This document shows, piece by piece, positions 34,494 to 43,620 of a stretch of DNA of 64,000 bases. The translations under genes and the position numbers were made by a program. The notes under the pieces were generated by a model. The model was not told the DNA's origin. It saw only the letters and a program-made list of their open reading frames with translations, and did not search any database. The first letter of the stretch is position 1, and each line of letters begins with the position of its first letter. The DNA is taken from positions 1,364,001 through 1,428,000 of the forward strand of contig CAVSBZ010000005.1 in NCBI GenBank assembly GCA_963726315.1, read 5' to 3'. The DNA is from FEB-25 sp963726315. Its GTDB lineage: Bacteria > Chloroflexota > Anaerolineae > Anaerolineales > UBA4823.

Positions 34494-34736
34494 TTATTCT
34501 CGGACAAAGCCAATTATTTCTTCCTCTGCCTTGGTAGGTAGAACTTCAATAAAATTTAGGCGACTAATCGGCCAAATTACGGTAAGGACACTTTCAGTAA
34601 GATAATGAAGCTCTTTACCATCGATCCGGCGTGGGCTGTTGATGGTGATGGATAAATCGGTCGGTTGAGGCAGTTCTTCCACCTCACCTATGATGGGTTC
34701 TTCTCCGGTAGGGTGAATGATGACAGTATATGGCAT
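34494..34736 (-). CDS. Small conserved hypothetical protein
   Basis: An 80-aa acidic protein of unknown function with alternating hydrophobic residues suggesting a beta-rich fold (MPYTVIIHPTGEEPIIGEVE, ELPQPTDLSITINSPRRIDG, VLTVIWPISRLNFIEV). No motif, signal peptide or membrane segment. It begins 16 nt after the FHA gene and precedes the response regulator by about 45 nt, so it is probably part of the kinase/phosphatase operon. The fold hints at a cupin-like or ferredoxin-like module, but I do not assign it. Confidence 0.6.
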   Translation of the reverse strand: MPYTVIIHPTGEEPIIGEVEELPQPTDLSITINSPRRIDGKELHYLTESVLTVIWPISRLNFIEVLPTKAEEEIIGFVRE

Positions 34737-34752
34737 GATTATCCCAGCTTTC

Positions 34753-35268
34753 TCATCGATTTACGAGCAGTTGAATTTTCATTTTACCCAGAGAGAATAT
34801 ATCCCCATGTGTAATCGGATAAGGTTTATTAGGGGTCATTTTTTGTCCATTGAGTAATGTCCCATTGGCTGAACCAAAATCGACCAATAAGGCAAACGGC
34901 TGACTTATTTCTATGGAGGCGTGTAAGCGGGAAACGCCGTATTCATAAGCGTTGTATGGAGCAAGATCAATATCTGGCAATATAGGTTGATCTTCGGATG
35001 ACCGACCCAGTGTGAATTCTTCCAAACCCTCGAGAGGAATTACCTCGCCTGTATCAACAAGATATAAGGAAAGCCTGGCGTCACCCGGAGTGTGAGGCAC
35101 TGACTGGTCAGAATCGTCAGGGACATCCCTACGCAGCTGGTCACCGATGGTGTTAGGGATGATCACAGTTGGGTCATGCAGCACGGCGAACTGAGTGCCA
35201 CATTCCTTGCAAAACAGGGCTCCTGGTAGTTCCTTATTCCCACAATTTGGACAAATGATCATAATCAA
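34753..35268 (-). CDS. Zinc-ribbon + FHA domain protein
   Basis: A 171-aa protein that reads phosphothreonine signals. The first ~25 residues hold a double-CxxC zinc ribbon (CPNCGNKELPGALFCKECG). After a variable linker the FHA domain (about 75-168) shows FTLGRSSEDQP, YGVSRLHASIEI and GSANGTLLNGQKM with the Arg, Ser and His that bind phosphothreonine. In this cluster it is the natural reader for targets of the adjacent Ser/Thr kinase. The start overlaps the end of the DnaJ-VWA gene by 4 nt. It may bind a kinase-phosphorylated partner such as the DnaJ-VWA protein; that is inference. Confidence 0.85.
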   Translation of the reverse strand: MIMIICPNCGNKELPGALFCKECGTQFAVLHDPTVIIPNTIGDQLRRDVPDDSDQSVPHTPGDARLSLYLVDTGEVIPLEGLEEFTLGRSSEDQPILPDIDLAPYNAYEYGVSRLHASIEISQPFALLVDFGSANGTLLNGQKMTPNKPYPITHGDIFSLGKMKIQLLVNR

Positions 35269-36753
35269 GTCTGCTTGTTCCCTGTTGTAAGCAGCAACGA
35301 GCGTGTACCATATTTTATCCTTTTTTCACCTTCTTCGCTAAAGGATTGATTATTTCGAATATGAGCCAGCTCGGATAAAACTGATTGAGCTAAAGCGTGC
35401 TCGCCATTTCGCAGTAAATGGGTAGCCATATTCTCCATGTACCTTGCAGCCGAGCTGGAATCGCCTTTACTCATCTCCTCGGTAGCTCTCTCCTGCATAT
35501 GATACAAAGATAACATCGTTATTGAATTGAGGATGCTGGTGGGAGGCAGGGTTCTTATTAATTCTTGGGTAACTTGCCGGTCGAATGAGATTCGATGAAC
35601 ATAACGAGTTTTTCCGGTATGGCGAGGGATTTCAAAATTTAAGAAGCCTTTGGCCAGTGATAACTGGTTAAGGTCAGGTGGAATATCATTCACCACAAAC
35701 TCAAATAATATGCTCATTATCCCTTGACGAGGCATATTTCCGAGATTTAAAGGGGATATTTTTTCCAACGGAGAGGCATCAGGCTGAAGACGAAATACAG
35801 AGGATAATGTGACATTTGGAGGCATTTGGAGATTAAAAGTGATTTGTTCTGTCAGGCTTGACCCCAGGCGGGCGATCTCCTCGAGAATGGAATTATGAAT
35901 ATCTCCGGTCTCATATATAAATTTACATATACCACCCGTCTTGGAGGTAATATGATCCAAGAATTTATCATTCCATTCGCTACCTATCCCCAAAGCGCTG
36001 ATACCTATCCCGAGTGCAGCACTTTGGTCGGCGAGCTGTTCGCAATATATTTCATCTCCATAAGTCCGCCCATCAGTGATTAAGAGGAATATGATTCGTG
36101 CGCTGACGGGACAGGTTTTTATTAACTTGTGAAAAGCCCAAGTCGAGGCCCTTGAATATTTCGGTCCCGCCTCCCGCTTGTAGAATTTGAACCTTCATTT
36201 CTGATGATTTCAAATCAGCCATGCTTCCTGGAGGAATGAGAAGCTCGGCAAAATCGTTGAACTTAACCAGCGAGAATATATCTTCAGGTTGCAGCTTACG
36301 AAGTAAATCAATCACTGTCAACTTCACTGCATCCAGGCGTACCCCTTGCATGGACGTTGAACAATCAACAACCATGCAAATATTCAGAGGGGTAGAAGAA
36401 GCCATCAGCCCGGTATCCAACTTTATACCCAATTCCAAAAGGACGTAGATCAATTGTGGCTCTGACAACCGAGCAATCAAAGGTTGGCTGAATGTGCTCT
36501 TTATGGTTATGGGAGTGTCAAACGTGGATTCCTGGGGGAGCAGACTGTCATAATCAGATCTTTTACGTGGATCAGACAAACGTTCATAAGCTTGCTGGAT
36601 ATCAATAAATAATTCGGTATCACCCTTATTCACATTCTTATCGGGATGGAGGTGAAGCACGAGCTGACGATAGGCACGGCGAATCTCCTCCTGTGTGGCG
36701 TCGCGGGGAAGGCCTAACCGATCATATAGCGTTAAATTTTCCATAGAGATCAA
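35265..36753 (-). CDS. DnaJ-domain + von Willebrand factor A (VWA) fusion, frameshifted
   Basis: Two pieces (36753-36073 and a second frame ending at 35265) make one protein of about 495 aa. Residues 5-70 are a J domain with the HPD motif (LYDRLGLPRDATQEEIRRAY, HLHPDKNVNKGD). A VWA domain follows from about residue 125, with the MIDAS motif as DCSTSMQG and later ITDGRTYGDE. The C-terminal ~180 residues have beta-rich and helical parts I do not recognise. The frame breaks at a CC (plus strand 36086-36087): removing one C gives RTNHILLITDGR and restores the VWA. It lies between the PP2C gene (4-nt overlap) and the FHA gene (4-nt overlap). A J domain on a VWA scaffold is unusual. Confidence 0.82.
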
Positions 36754-37691
36754 CTTGGAAATTGAATCATGACTACAGATATATTATCAGGCCCGCCCAG
36801 GGTATTGGCAGCCATGATTAGTAATTCACATGCAATTTGCGGCGCGGATGAAGAATCGATGATGTGGATCAATTCATTCTCTGGGACCACTCCCCACAAT
36901 CCATCAGAGCACAGGATCAATTTTGACCAATCATGGCTAGAAAAGCTAGTAATATCAGGCTCAAGCTGATCTCCCTGACCGAGTGCCTTATAAAGTAGAT
37001 TGCGTTTTGGGTGTACAGAGGCTTCTTCAGGGGTTATTTGACCGATTTCTTCCAGGCGTTTGACGAGCGAATGGTCATGAGTCAGGAGTTGCAGCTTACC
37101 ATGGTGATCGATGGCGTAGGCACGGCTGTCGCCGACATGGGCGATGGTAATCTGGTCACCCACAATGAGAGCAGCGGTAAGAGTGGTGCCACTGCCCATA
37201 GCAGCCAGCTTGATTGCCTGATGAGCAGCCAATACACCCTCGCGCATTAGCTCCTGGAGTGAAATATCCAGCTGATGGTCGATTGATGATAATGATGGGA
37301 GGAAAAATGCATTTATCACATAGGCGGATAATTTTCGAACCGCTATGCTGCTGGCTAATTCACCATTTTCATGGCCACCCATCCCATCGGCAATAATGTA
37401 TAGGCCAAAGTTGACTGCACGTCCATTGGAGACGAGATTGGTAGTGAGGGTGAAGAGAGAATCTTCGTTGCTATCACGCTGGATGCCGGCAGACTGGCCA
37501 ATGCCAGCCAGAAATTGGGGTGTTTCCAGGGGAGGAAACGCAGTTACAGAAGCGGGGGCTGAGCTTTCTATATTTTCAACTTGTTCATTGCTCTCATTCG
37601 AATTGAGCTGCTGAGAAGGAGCATCAACAATTGAAGGTTGGATGCTTTCAGGTGGTTTTTTTCGAAATAAACGGCTAAAAAATGACTGCAC
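36750..37691 (-). CDS. PP2C-family Ser/Thr protein phosphatase
   Basis: A 313-aa phosphatase of the PPM/PP2C family, probably reversing the adjacent kinase. The first ~60 residues are a Ser/Pro/Glu-rich tail. The catalytic domain has RDSNEDSLF, the metal-binding IIADGMGGHENGE, ALIVGDQITIAHVGDSRAYA, LTHDHSLVKRLEEIG and ILCSDGLWGV, and ends GGPDNISVVM. All metal-binding Asp residues are visible. There is no transmembrane segment. It starts 29 nt after the STPK gene stop and overlaps the DnaJ-VWA gene by 4 nt, a tight operon. Confidence 0.93.
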   Translation of the reverse strand: MQSFFSRLFRKKPPESIQPSIVDAPSQQLNSNESNEQVENIESSAPASVTAFPPLETPQFLAGIGQSAGIQRDSNEDSLFTLTTNLVSNGRAVNFGLYIIADGMGGHENGELASSIAVRKLSAYVINAFFLPSLSSIDHQLDISLQELMREGVLAAHQAIKLAAMGSGTTLTAALIVGDQITIAHVGDSRAYAIDHHGKLQLLTHDHSLVKRLEEIGQITPEEASVHPKRNLLYKALGQGDQLEPDITSFSSHDWSKLILCSDGLWGVVPENELIHIIDSSSAPQIACELLIMAANTLGGPDNISVVMIQFPS

Positions 37692-37720
37692 GAATAATCC
37701 TCGGTAGAATTAGATGTTCA

Positions 37721-39613
37721 TTACAAAACAATAGCATATATTTTATGATCGTTGGATCCGAAATAAAGTACATCATTAGCAATAATCGGAGATCCGGTGA
37801 TTGGTCCTGCGGTTTGATATTTCCAGCGTAATCGACCAGAGCGGAATTCAAGGCAGTATATGGCACCATCGACAGAGCCACAGTAGACTGAATCCTGGTA
37901 CGAGATGGGGGAGCTGGTTACCTGATTTTCAGTGGCGAAATTCCAGATTTCCCTGGCTGAGTGAATATCGACGCAATATATATGTGAATCCACTGAACCG
38001 GTGAAGATAAAGTTATCGGCGACGAAGGGTGTGGAGATGGATGCCTTGGCCATCCGAAAACGCCAGATTATATACCCGGATTGGGCATCAAGTGCATAAA
38101 GAAGTGTGTCTACTGAAGATATATAGATAATCCCGTTGGAAAATACCGGGGAAGAGGTTAAAGCTCGTTTCGCTTTAAAGCGCCATTTAACATTTCCCCT
38201 CAAGTCTACACAAAACAGGTCTCCATCTTCGGTGCCAAAGTAGACCAATTCACCCACAAGGAGCGGAGTAGAACGGACAGGAGATCCTGCATCGACCCGC
38301 CAGGCGCGCCTTCCGCTTTGGGCATTAACTGCATGGAGATATGCATCATCCGATCCAATGAAAACGTGACCTTCAGCGATAAATGGGGATGAACGAATAG
38401 CACCATTCGAGTAATAGGACCAAATCTCTTGCCCGGAACGCATATTAATACAATAAAGCCGCTGATCCTCCGAACCGACATAAATATTCCCTTCAAAAGG
38501 AGCTGGTCGGCAGACAATTCCACCCTCAGTAGCAAACTTCCAGTTGAATTCACCGCTGGAGGCGTTTAATGAATACAAGTTATTATCATATGAACCAACG
38601 TAAATGACACCAGCATGATAGGCAGGTGTACCACGGATTTCGTCTTCGCACTCAAATTTCCACGCGGCTGTGATCTCAGCAGCCTCGCGAGATAATGGTT
38701 TGACAGCCGCTGGAAGTTTGTGCAACAGTCCCGTTTTTTTTGCTGAAGCAAGAAGGGCTTCTTTCATCACCTCAATGCTTGAATAACGTTTTTCAGGTTC
38801 ATAAGAAAGGGCGGTATAGATCACTTCCTCCAGCTCGCTTGAAATTGCAGGATTAATCGTTCGGATTTTCCGCTCATCAAATGAAAATGGAGGTTCCAGG
38901 CGTGGATCTCGCCTGGTGAGCAGATGATGGAGGGTAGCTCCCAAAGCGTAGATATCTGCACGTTGGGTACTCTCGCCTTTATATTGTTCCGGAGGAGAAT
39001 ACCCTTCTGTGCCGATCATGGTACCTTTTTGACCTGGCTGGAAAGTCTTGGCGATACCAAAATCCACCAGTTGCACATGATCGTGGGTATTTATCATTAT
39101 ATTCGAGGGTTTGATATCTCGAAATATTATCGGCTCAGGTTTGTTATTGTGCAGATAACTGACGACGTCGCATAATTCGATAGCCCAATTTAGGACTTGA
39201 TCTTCGGGAAGAAAATCCTTCGTTTCTGTCAGGATTGTTTCCAAGTCTTTCCCATCAATAAACTCGATGATCAGGTATGACCGGTCGTCCTGAGTGAAGT
39301 AATCATAAATGCGTGGAATACAGGGATGGTTTAAGGTTGCCAGGATGTTCGCTTCACGCTCGAAGTTACGGACGATCGTTTCGCGAATAACAGGGTCGCG
39401 GACCATGTTGATCATTTCTTTTACCGCTACCCGCTTGACTACATTGGGAAAATGTAGATCTCTGGCACAATAAACTGCCCCCATGCCACCAACGCCGACC
39501 ACATATTGGATTGCATAGCGGTCTAAGAGGATAGCGCCAGGTTGTAAATGGTCCGAAGGTTTGCGCGGTGTGCTTGAATCAGTCAGACTATGAGTAGAGC
39601 GTTGGTTGTCCAG
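37721..39613 (-). CDS. Ser/Thr protein kinase with PQQ-type beta-propeller repeats
   Basis: A kinase of about 630 aa followed by a propeller. The frame is open to a stop at 39619; upstream codons (DHLQPGAILLDRYAIQYV) complete the kinase N-lobe and continue into the glycine loop VGVGGMGAVY. No ATG, GTG or TTG lies in frame upstream of the GTG at 39502, which would cut the loop. A CTG at 39613 has GGAGG 7 nt upstream and gives the best complete protein. Kinase: Lys in RVAVKEM, IIFRDIKPSN (catalytic Asp) and VDFGIA. The C-terminal half holds about eight repeats of the YVGSYDNNLYSLNASSGEFN type. There is no obvious membrane helix between the halves. It heads the phosphatase/VWA/FHA operon. Confidence 0.88.
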   Translation of the reverse strand: MDNQRSTHSLTDSSTPRKPSDHLQPGAILLDRYAIQYVVGVGGMGAVYCARDLHFPNVVKRVAVKEMINMVRDPVIRETIVRNFEREANILATLNHPCIPRIYDYFTQDDRSYLIIEFIDGKDLETILTETKDFLPEDQVLNWAIELCDVVSYLHNNKPEPIIFRDIKPSNIMINTHDHVQLVDFGIAKTFQPGQKGTMIGTEGYSPPEQYKGESTQRADIYALGATLHHLLTRRDPRLEPPFSFDERKIRTINPAISSELEEVIYTALSYEPEKRYSSIEVMKEALLASAKKTGLLHKLPAAVKPLSREAAEITAAWKFECEDEIRGTPAYHAGVIYVGSYDNNLYSLNASSGEFNWKFATEGGIVCRPAPFEGNIYVGSEDQRLYCINMRSGQEIWSYYSNGAIRSSPFIAEGHVFIGSDDAYLHAVNAQSGRRAWRVDAGSPVRSTPLLVGELVYFGTEDGDLFCVDLRGNVKWRFKAKRALTSSPVFSNGIIYISSVDTLLYALDAQSGYIIWRFRMAKASISTPFVADNFIFTGSVDSHIYCVDIHSAREIWNFATENQVTSSPISYQDSVYCGSVDGAIYCLEFRSGRLRWKYQTAGPITGSPIIANDVLYFGSNDHKIYAIVL

Positions 39614-39754
39614 TGCTTATCCTCCAGCTACGAACTTAGGGTAATTATAGCTTATAGCATTGATTATAAAAAAAGCCGATAAAGATGGACTGCTATATTA
39701 GTATGACGTATCCGTTGAGCAGCAGGTACTAAAAGTTGGAGGATTAATACTATA

Positions 39755-40414
39755 ATGAGTGAACCAAATGGATCAATTTATCAAACTTGCGAGGAAAACA
39801 TGCCTACGAAAGTCGATTTTAAGAAAACACTGAAGCGATACTATAATCCTTCCATAAAAGGATTTCACCTGATCGAAATGCCGCCAATGAACTTTCTCAT
39901 GGTGGACGGAAAAGGTAACCCGAACAGCTCAGAGGATTATCAACAAGCGATCGAGGCGCTATATGGCATGTCGTATGGGATTAAGTTTGCACTCAAATCT
40001 CAGGGGTTTGATCATGTTATCCCTCCCCTGGAAGGATTATGGTGGATGGAAGATATGGCCGAATTCAGCCGGGCAAACATTGAGAGATGGGAATGGATAA
40101 TGATGATTATGCAGCCCGAATGGGTCACAACCGAAACGGTGGAAGGTGTGCGATCAGGGGTTGCTAAGAAGAAAGGCCTGACCAACCTGGGAAAAGTCAG
40201 ATTTGAACGATACACTGAAGGTGCTGCGGTTCAAACAATATACTTAGGTGCCTATGAAAATGAAGCTCCGGTGATCGCGGATATGCACGCATTTATCAGG
40301 AGCAATGGATACCGGACAAATGGTAAACACCACGAAATTTACCTGAGTGATTTTCGCAAGACTCAGGCAGAGAGGCTGCAAACGATTTTCCGGCAACCAA
40401 TCCGGAAGGAATGA
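39755..40414 (+). CDS. GyrI-like small-molecule-binding domain protein
   Basis: A 219-aa protein of the GyrI-like (SBP-type ligand-binding) superfamily, related to effector domains of transcriptional activators but without a DNA-binding part. Typical features are HLIEMPPMNFLMVDGKGNP, YQQAIEALYGMSYGIKFAL, LEGLWWMED and the final HHEIYLSDFRKTQAERLQTI. The start may be 39800 (MPTKVDFKKTL), preceded by GAGG, rather than 39755. It is transcribed divergently from the kinase operon. Some relatives bind drugs or act on cyclopropanoid compounds; nothing more specific can be said. Confidence 0.83.
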   Translation: MSEPNGSIYQTCEENMPTKVDFKKTLKRYYNPSIKGFHLIEMPPMNFLMVDGKGNPNSSEDYQQAIEALYGMSYGIKFALKSQGFDHVIPPLEGLWWMEDMAEFSRANIERWEWIMMIMQPEWVTTETVEGVRSGVAKKKGLTNLGKVRFERYTEGAAVQTIYLGAYENEAPVIADMHAFIRSNGYRTNGKHHEIYLSDFRKTQAERLQTIFRQPIRKE

Positions 40415-40492
40415 TAATTTCAAGTTACTGTCTGAATCTACCAACCTGATAGGGCATTAAATTAGAAAAGGATAGCTCAACGAAGGTCTGCA

Positions 40493-41485
40493 CTAGCGAT
40501 AATCCGAGATAGCCTCAGGCTTATTATCCAGAATTAGCTCAATCTGGTCCATCACAGGGGGAGTAAGCTTATCCATAAATTCCAGTGTTTTCATATTTTC
40601 AACAACCTGCTGAGGTCTTGAAGCTCCTGTGATAACAGTACTTACATTTGGATTTTTCAGGCACCAGGCAATCGCCAATTGTGCCATGGTCATACCCAAG
40701 TTTACTGCAATGGGAATCAGCTGTTCGACTTTGTTGACGCTGATTTTTGCATTTTCATCTTCGAAACCCTCCCGGAGCCATTCGTAGCCTTGCAGGGTGA
40801 TTCTGGTGTCTGAGGGAATCCCACGATTATATTTCCCGGTCAACATTCCACTGGCAAGGGGACTCCAGATAGTTGTACCCAAACCGATTTCCTTATATAA
40901 CCTGGCGAACTCGCGCTCAACTTTATTACGCCTGAGCATATTGTACTCAGGCTGTTCGGCGACAGGTGGGATGAGGTCATATTGCCTGGCACATGAGTAG
41001 GCTTCCATGATCTGGTCTGCCGTCCACTCACTGGTACCCCAATAAAATGTGAGGCCCTGGTCGATCAGGAAATTCATGGCACGGACAGTTTCTTCAATTG
41101 GCGTGTAGATATCGGGACGATGGCAAAATAACAGATCAACATAATCCATCTGCAGCCTGCCGAGGGAAGCCCTGGCACCTTCAATGATATGTTTCCGAGA
41201 GAGTCCAGTCTGATTGGGTTTACGACCACCCCAAAAAAGTTTGGTCGATATTACCAGGTCAGACCGCTTCCAGCCTGCTTTTTTGATCACATTCCCCATC
41301 ACGATCTCAGCATTTCCATGAGCATAGGATTCAGCATTATCGAAATAGTTGACTCCGGCCTCATAAGCTGCTCGCATACAATCAGTTGAAGTATCTGCAC
41401 CGATTTGACCACCCATGGTGACCCATGCGCCCAACGAAAGAGCTGAAACCTGCAAACCTGATTTCCCTAAATAGCGATATTCCAT
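40493..41485 (-). CDS. Aldo/keto reductase, potassium channel beta-subunit-like family
   Basis: A 330-aa NADPH-dependent reductase with a TIM barrel. Catalytic residues appear as Asp and Tyr in NYFDNAESYAHGNAE, Lys in VISTKLFWGG and His in DLLFCHRPDIYTP. The cofactor site includes FYWGTSEWTADQI and TVITGASRPQQVVENM. The order and spacing match the Kv-beta/YghZ-like group (AKR6/AKR14), often called L-glyceraldehyde 3-phosphate reductase-like. The biological substrate is unknown. It is a monocistronic gene convergent with the GyrI-like gene. Confidence 0.9.
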   Translation of the reverse strand: MEYRYLGKSGLQVSALSLGAWVTMGGQIGADTSTDCMRAAYEAGVNYFDNAESYAHGNAEIVMGNVIKKAGWKRSDLVISTKLFWGGRKPNQTGLSRKHIIEGARASLGRLQMDYVDLLFCHRPDIYTPIEETVRAMNFLIDQGLTFYWGTSEWTADQIMEAYSCARQYDLIPPVAEQPEYNMLRRNKVEREFARLYKEIGLGTTIWSPLASGMLTGKYNRGIPSDTRITLQGYEWLREGFEDENAKISVNKVEQLIPIAVNLGMTMAQLAIAWCLKNPNVSTVITGASRPQQVVENMKTLEFMDKLTPPVMDQIELILDNKPEAISDYR

Positions 41486-41613
41486 AATATTGACCCATCC
41501 TGTGTTTTATTTGTTGTTATACCACATTCGTTAATTGGTAATGTTGGCTGACCATTTTGAAAAATCCGAATTTTTAGAATTTATCGTGAAATTGAATTTA
41601 TTGAAGCATGATT

Positions 41614-42393
41614 TTATTTCCTTGTGATCAAGGAATGACCCTTTTTCACCAGAGCAGAAGTGGCAGCTGCCAAGACGGGGAAACTGGTAATGCTGTAGTC
41701 AATGCCTGTAGTTAGCGGAAAAATCAGCTGATCATCGAACGGCTGGACTATTCCTCCAGATTCTTCGATTAAAACCCAGACCGCGGACAGATCCCATATT
41801 TTTGGAGTAGCATCAAAACCCATGAGAGCCGATCCACGTGCGACCAGACAGAAAGAATACGCACTTGAACCCATAATCCGGGGTTTGTAGTGGATTTTTA
41901 TATTGAAATTCCGGAATGTGCGTGAACAACAGGCGAAGAATGACATCGGTTGAGCTGGATCGGGAGCCCGGGTTACGATTGGATTTCGATTTAAATAGGC
42001 TCCTGACCCACGGCTGGCGAAATAAAGCTCATCGATGCGGGGGAAAAATATTACCCCAAGCTCAGGGAATCCATCCACCAGGCGGGCAATCGATACACCC
42101 CATATTGGCAGACCCAGGCTATAGTTCGTGGTGCCATCCAATGGATCAATGACCCAGGTTGGCAAATGGGGGTCGTTAAGGAAGTGAGATGATTCCTCAC
42201 TCACAATCCCATCCTGGGGAAACTCGGCATTGATTCTGGTCGTAATAAGCGCATCAGCTGCCAGGTCAGCCGCGGTGACTACCGTGCGATCTGGTTTTGA
42301 TGAAGCGATTATCCCACCAGGATTGTAGTATTTTTGTAATAATTCGCCCGTCTCCAATGCAAGACTGACGGCAAACTCCAATGCATCACTCAT
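41614..42393 (-). CDS. Inositol monophosphatase family phosphatase
   Basis: A 259-aa Mg2+-dependent sugar-phosphate phosphatase (IMPase/FBPase/CysQ superfamily). Metal-binding motifs are SEESSH (Glu), VIDPLDGTTNYS (two Asp) and WDLSAVWVLIEESGG (Asp). The exact substrate (inositol-1-phosphate, histidinol-phosphate, fructose-1,6-bisphosphate or other) cannot be inferred. It lies 6 nt after the MFS gene stop on the same strand and is probably the last gene of an operon with MFS and the amidohydrolase. Confidence 0.92.
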   Translation of the reverse strand: MSDALEFAVSLALETGELLQKYYNPGGIIASSKPDRTVVTAADLAADALITTRINAEFPQDGIVSEESSHFLNDPHLPTWVIDPLDGTTNYSLGLPIWGVSIARLVDGFPELGVIFFPRIDELYFASRGSGAYLNRNPIVTRAPDPAQPMSFFACCSRTFRNFNIKIHYKPRIMGSSAYSFCLVARGSALMGFDATPKIWDLSAVWVLIEESGGIVQPFDDQLIFPLTTGIDYSITSFPVLAAATSALVKKGHSLITRK

Positions 42394-42399
42394 GCAGAT

Positions 42400-43620
42400 C
42401 TATTCCTCAATAAGTGGATACTCCAATTTAGACGGTTGAGTTGGAGGCGAGGGTATAAAGTAAACCAATGGAGCGGCAATCAACCCAGCAAAAGCCGCCA
42501 GCTGGAAAGCCTGATTGAGACCCAATCTATCGGCAAGTATGCCAATGCCAACCGAAGATATTGATAAACAAATGAAAGAAAACATCATAAAAAAACCATT
42601 CCCGACCGAACGGTGTTTGGGGAAGTGATCCTGGACAATCGCCAGAGCAATTGGTTGTGAAGATAACGTGAATAGACCAGCCAGGATTAATGCTGGAAGA
42701 ACAAGCCAGCGGCTGCCGTTTAGAAATGTAAGCACCATTATTGGGGCGAGCAGTGAAACGGTGAATAGGACCGGTTTTCGTCCAAGACGGTCACTAATCG
42801 TACCACCCAAGAAAGCTCCAATCACACCTGCCAGCTGATAGATCGCCAGGGTGGTATCTGCTTTCCAAATGTTAGCTCCTTCGCTTTGCAGGAGGGTAGG
42901 CAGATATACTCCCATACTGGTGATCAAGAAACTTCTGAAAAACACCAGGGCTACTAACGGCACAAATAACCGTTGAGCAAGCGGCAACATTTCGCGGAAC
43001 CCAGTTTGCTTCTCTACATGCACCGGGATACCTTTGAAGCGGAAATATATTATAAGTGAAGCGATCCATCCGGGAATCGCAACGGGAAGCATTTTTCCCA
43101 TTGTGAAGGTGAGCAGTGCCCAGGCAGCGAATAATGGACCGACAGTACGCCCGAGCTCACCAGCAGCCATGAATAAACTCATGCCTTTTCCAACCTGCTC
43201 TCCAGAAGATCGGGCGACCATCCCCGGGGAGATAGCATGAAAGGCGGCGACGCTAAGCCCAGTGATGAATAATATGACCACCAAGCTAATGTAATTTGGT
43301 GCAATCCCGAGCAAGCTCATCGTCGTTGCAGAAACTGCCGGGGCGAGAATGACGAAAATTCGTAGGTTAACCTTGTCATCAAGGTAACCGATAACGGGAT
43401 TCAATAAAGATGGTAACTGGAGGACAGCTGAGAGAAAACCAGCCTGGGTATAAGTAAGTGAGAGTTTCGCAATCAAGTTGGGAAGCAGCGGGGCAAGAAA
43501 TGCAGCATATGTATCTTGGATAAAATGGGCACTGATAATCGCGAGTATGCGCGATAGCTGAAAACCAATACCTTTCGCTTTTTCAACTTGAACAGTCGCA
43601 TGAGAGGTAATGCAGGTCAT
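42400..43620 (-). CDS. Major facilitator superfamily transporter
   Basis: A 406-aa polytopic membrane protein with about 12 hydrophobic segments. The MFS A-like loop is seen as GYLDDKVNLRIF and, in the second half, GGTISDRLGRKPVLF. Other markers are FSSQPIALAIVQDHFPKHRS and SPGMVARSSGEQVGKGMSLF, which recall the fosmidomycin-resistance (Fsr)-type efflux group. It starts directly at the stop codon of the amidohydrolase-CYTH gene, so the two are translationally coupled. The substrate is unknown. Confidence 0.88.
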   Translation of the reverse strand: MTCITSHATVQVEKAKGIGFQLSRILAIISAHFIQDTYAAFLAPLLPNLIAKLSLTYTQAGFLSAVLQLPSLLNPVIGYLDDKVNLRIFVILAPAVSATTMSLLGIAPNYISLVVILFITGLSVAAFHAISPGMVARSSGEQVGKGMSLFMAAGELGRTVGPLFAAWALLTFTMGKMLPVAIPGWIASLIIYFRFKGIPVHVEKQTGFREMLPLAQRLFVPLVALVFFRSFLITSMGVYLPTLLQSEGANIWKADTTLAIYQLAGVIGAFLGGTISDRLGRKPVLFTVSLLAPIMVLTFLNGSRWLVLPALILAGLFTLSSQPIALAIVQDHFPKHRSVGNGFFMMFSFICLSISSVGIGILADRLGLNQAFQLAAFAGLIAAPLVYFIPSPPTQPSKLEYPLIEE

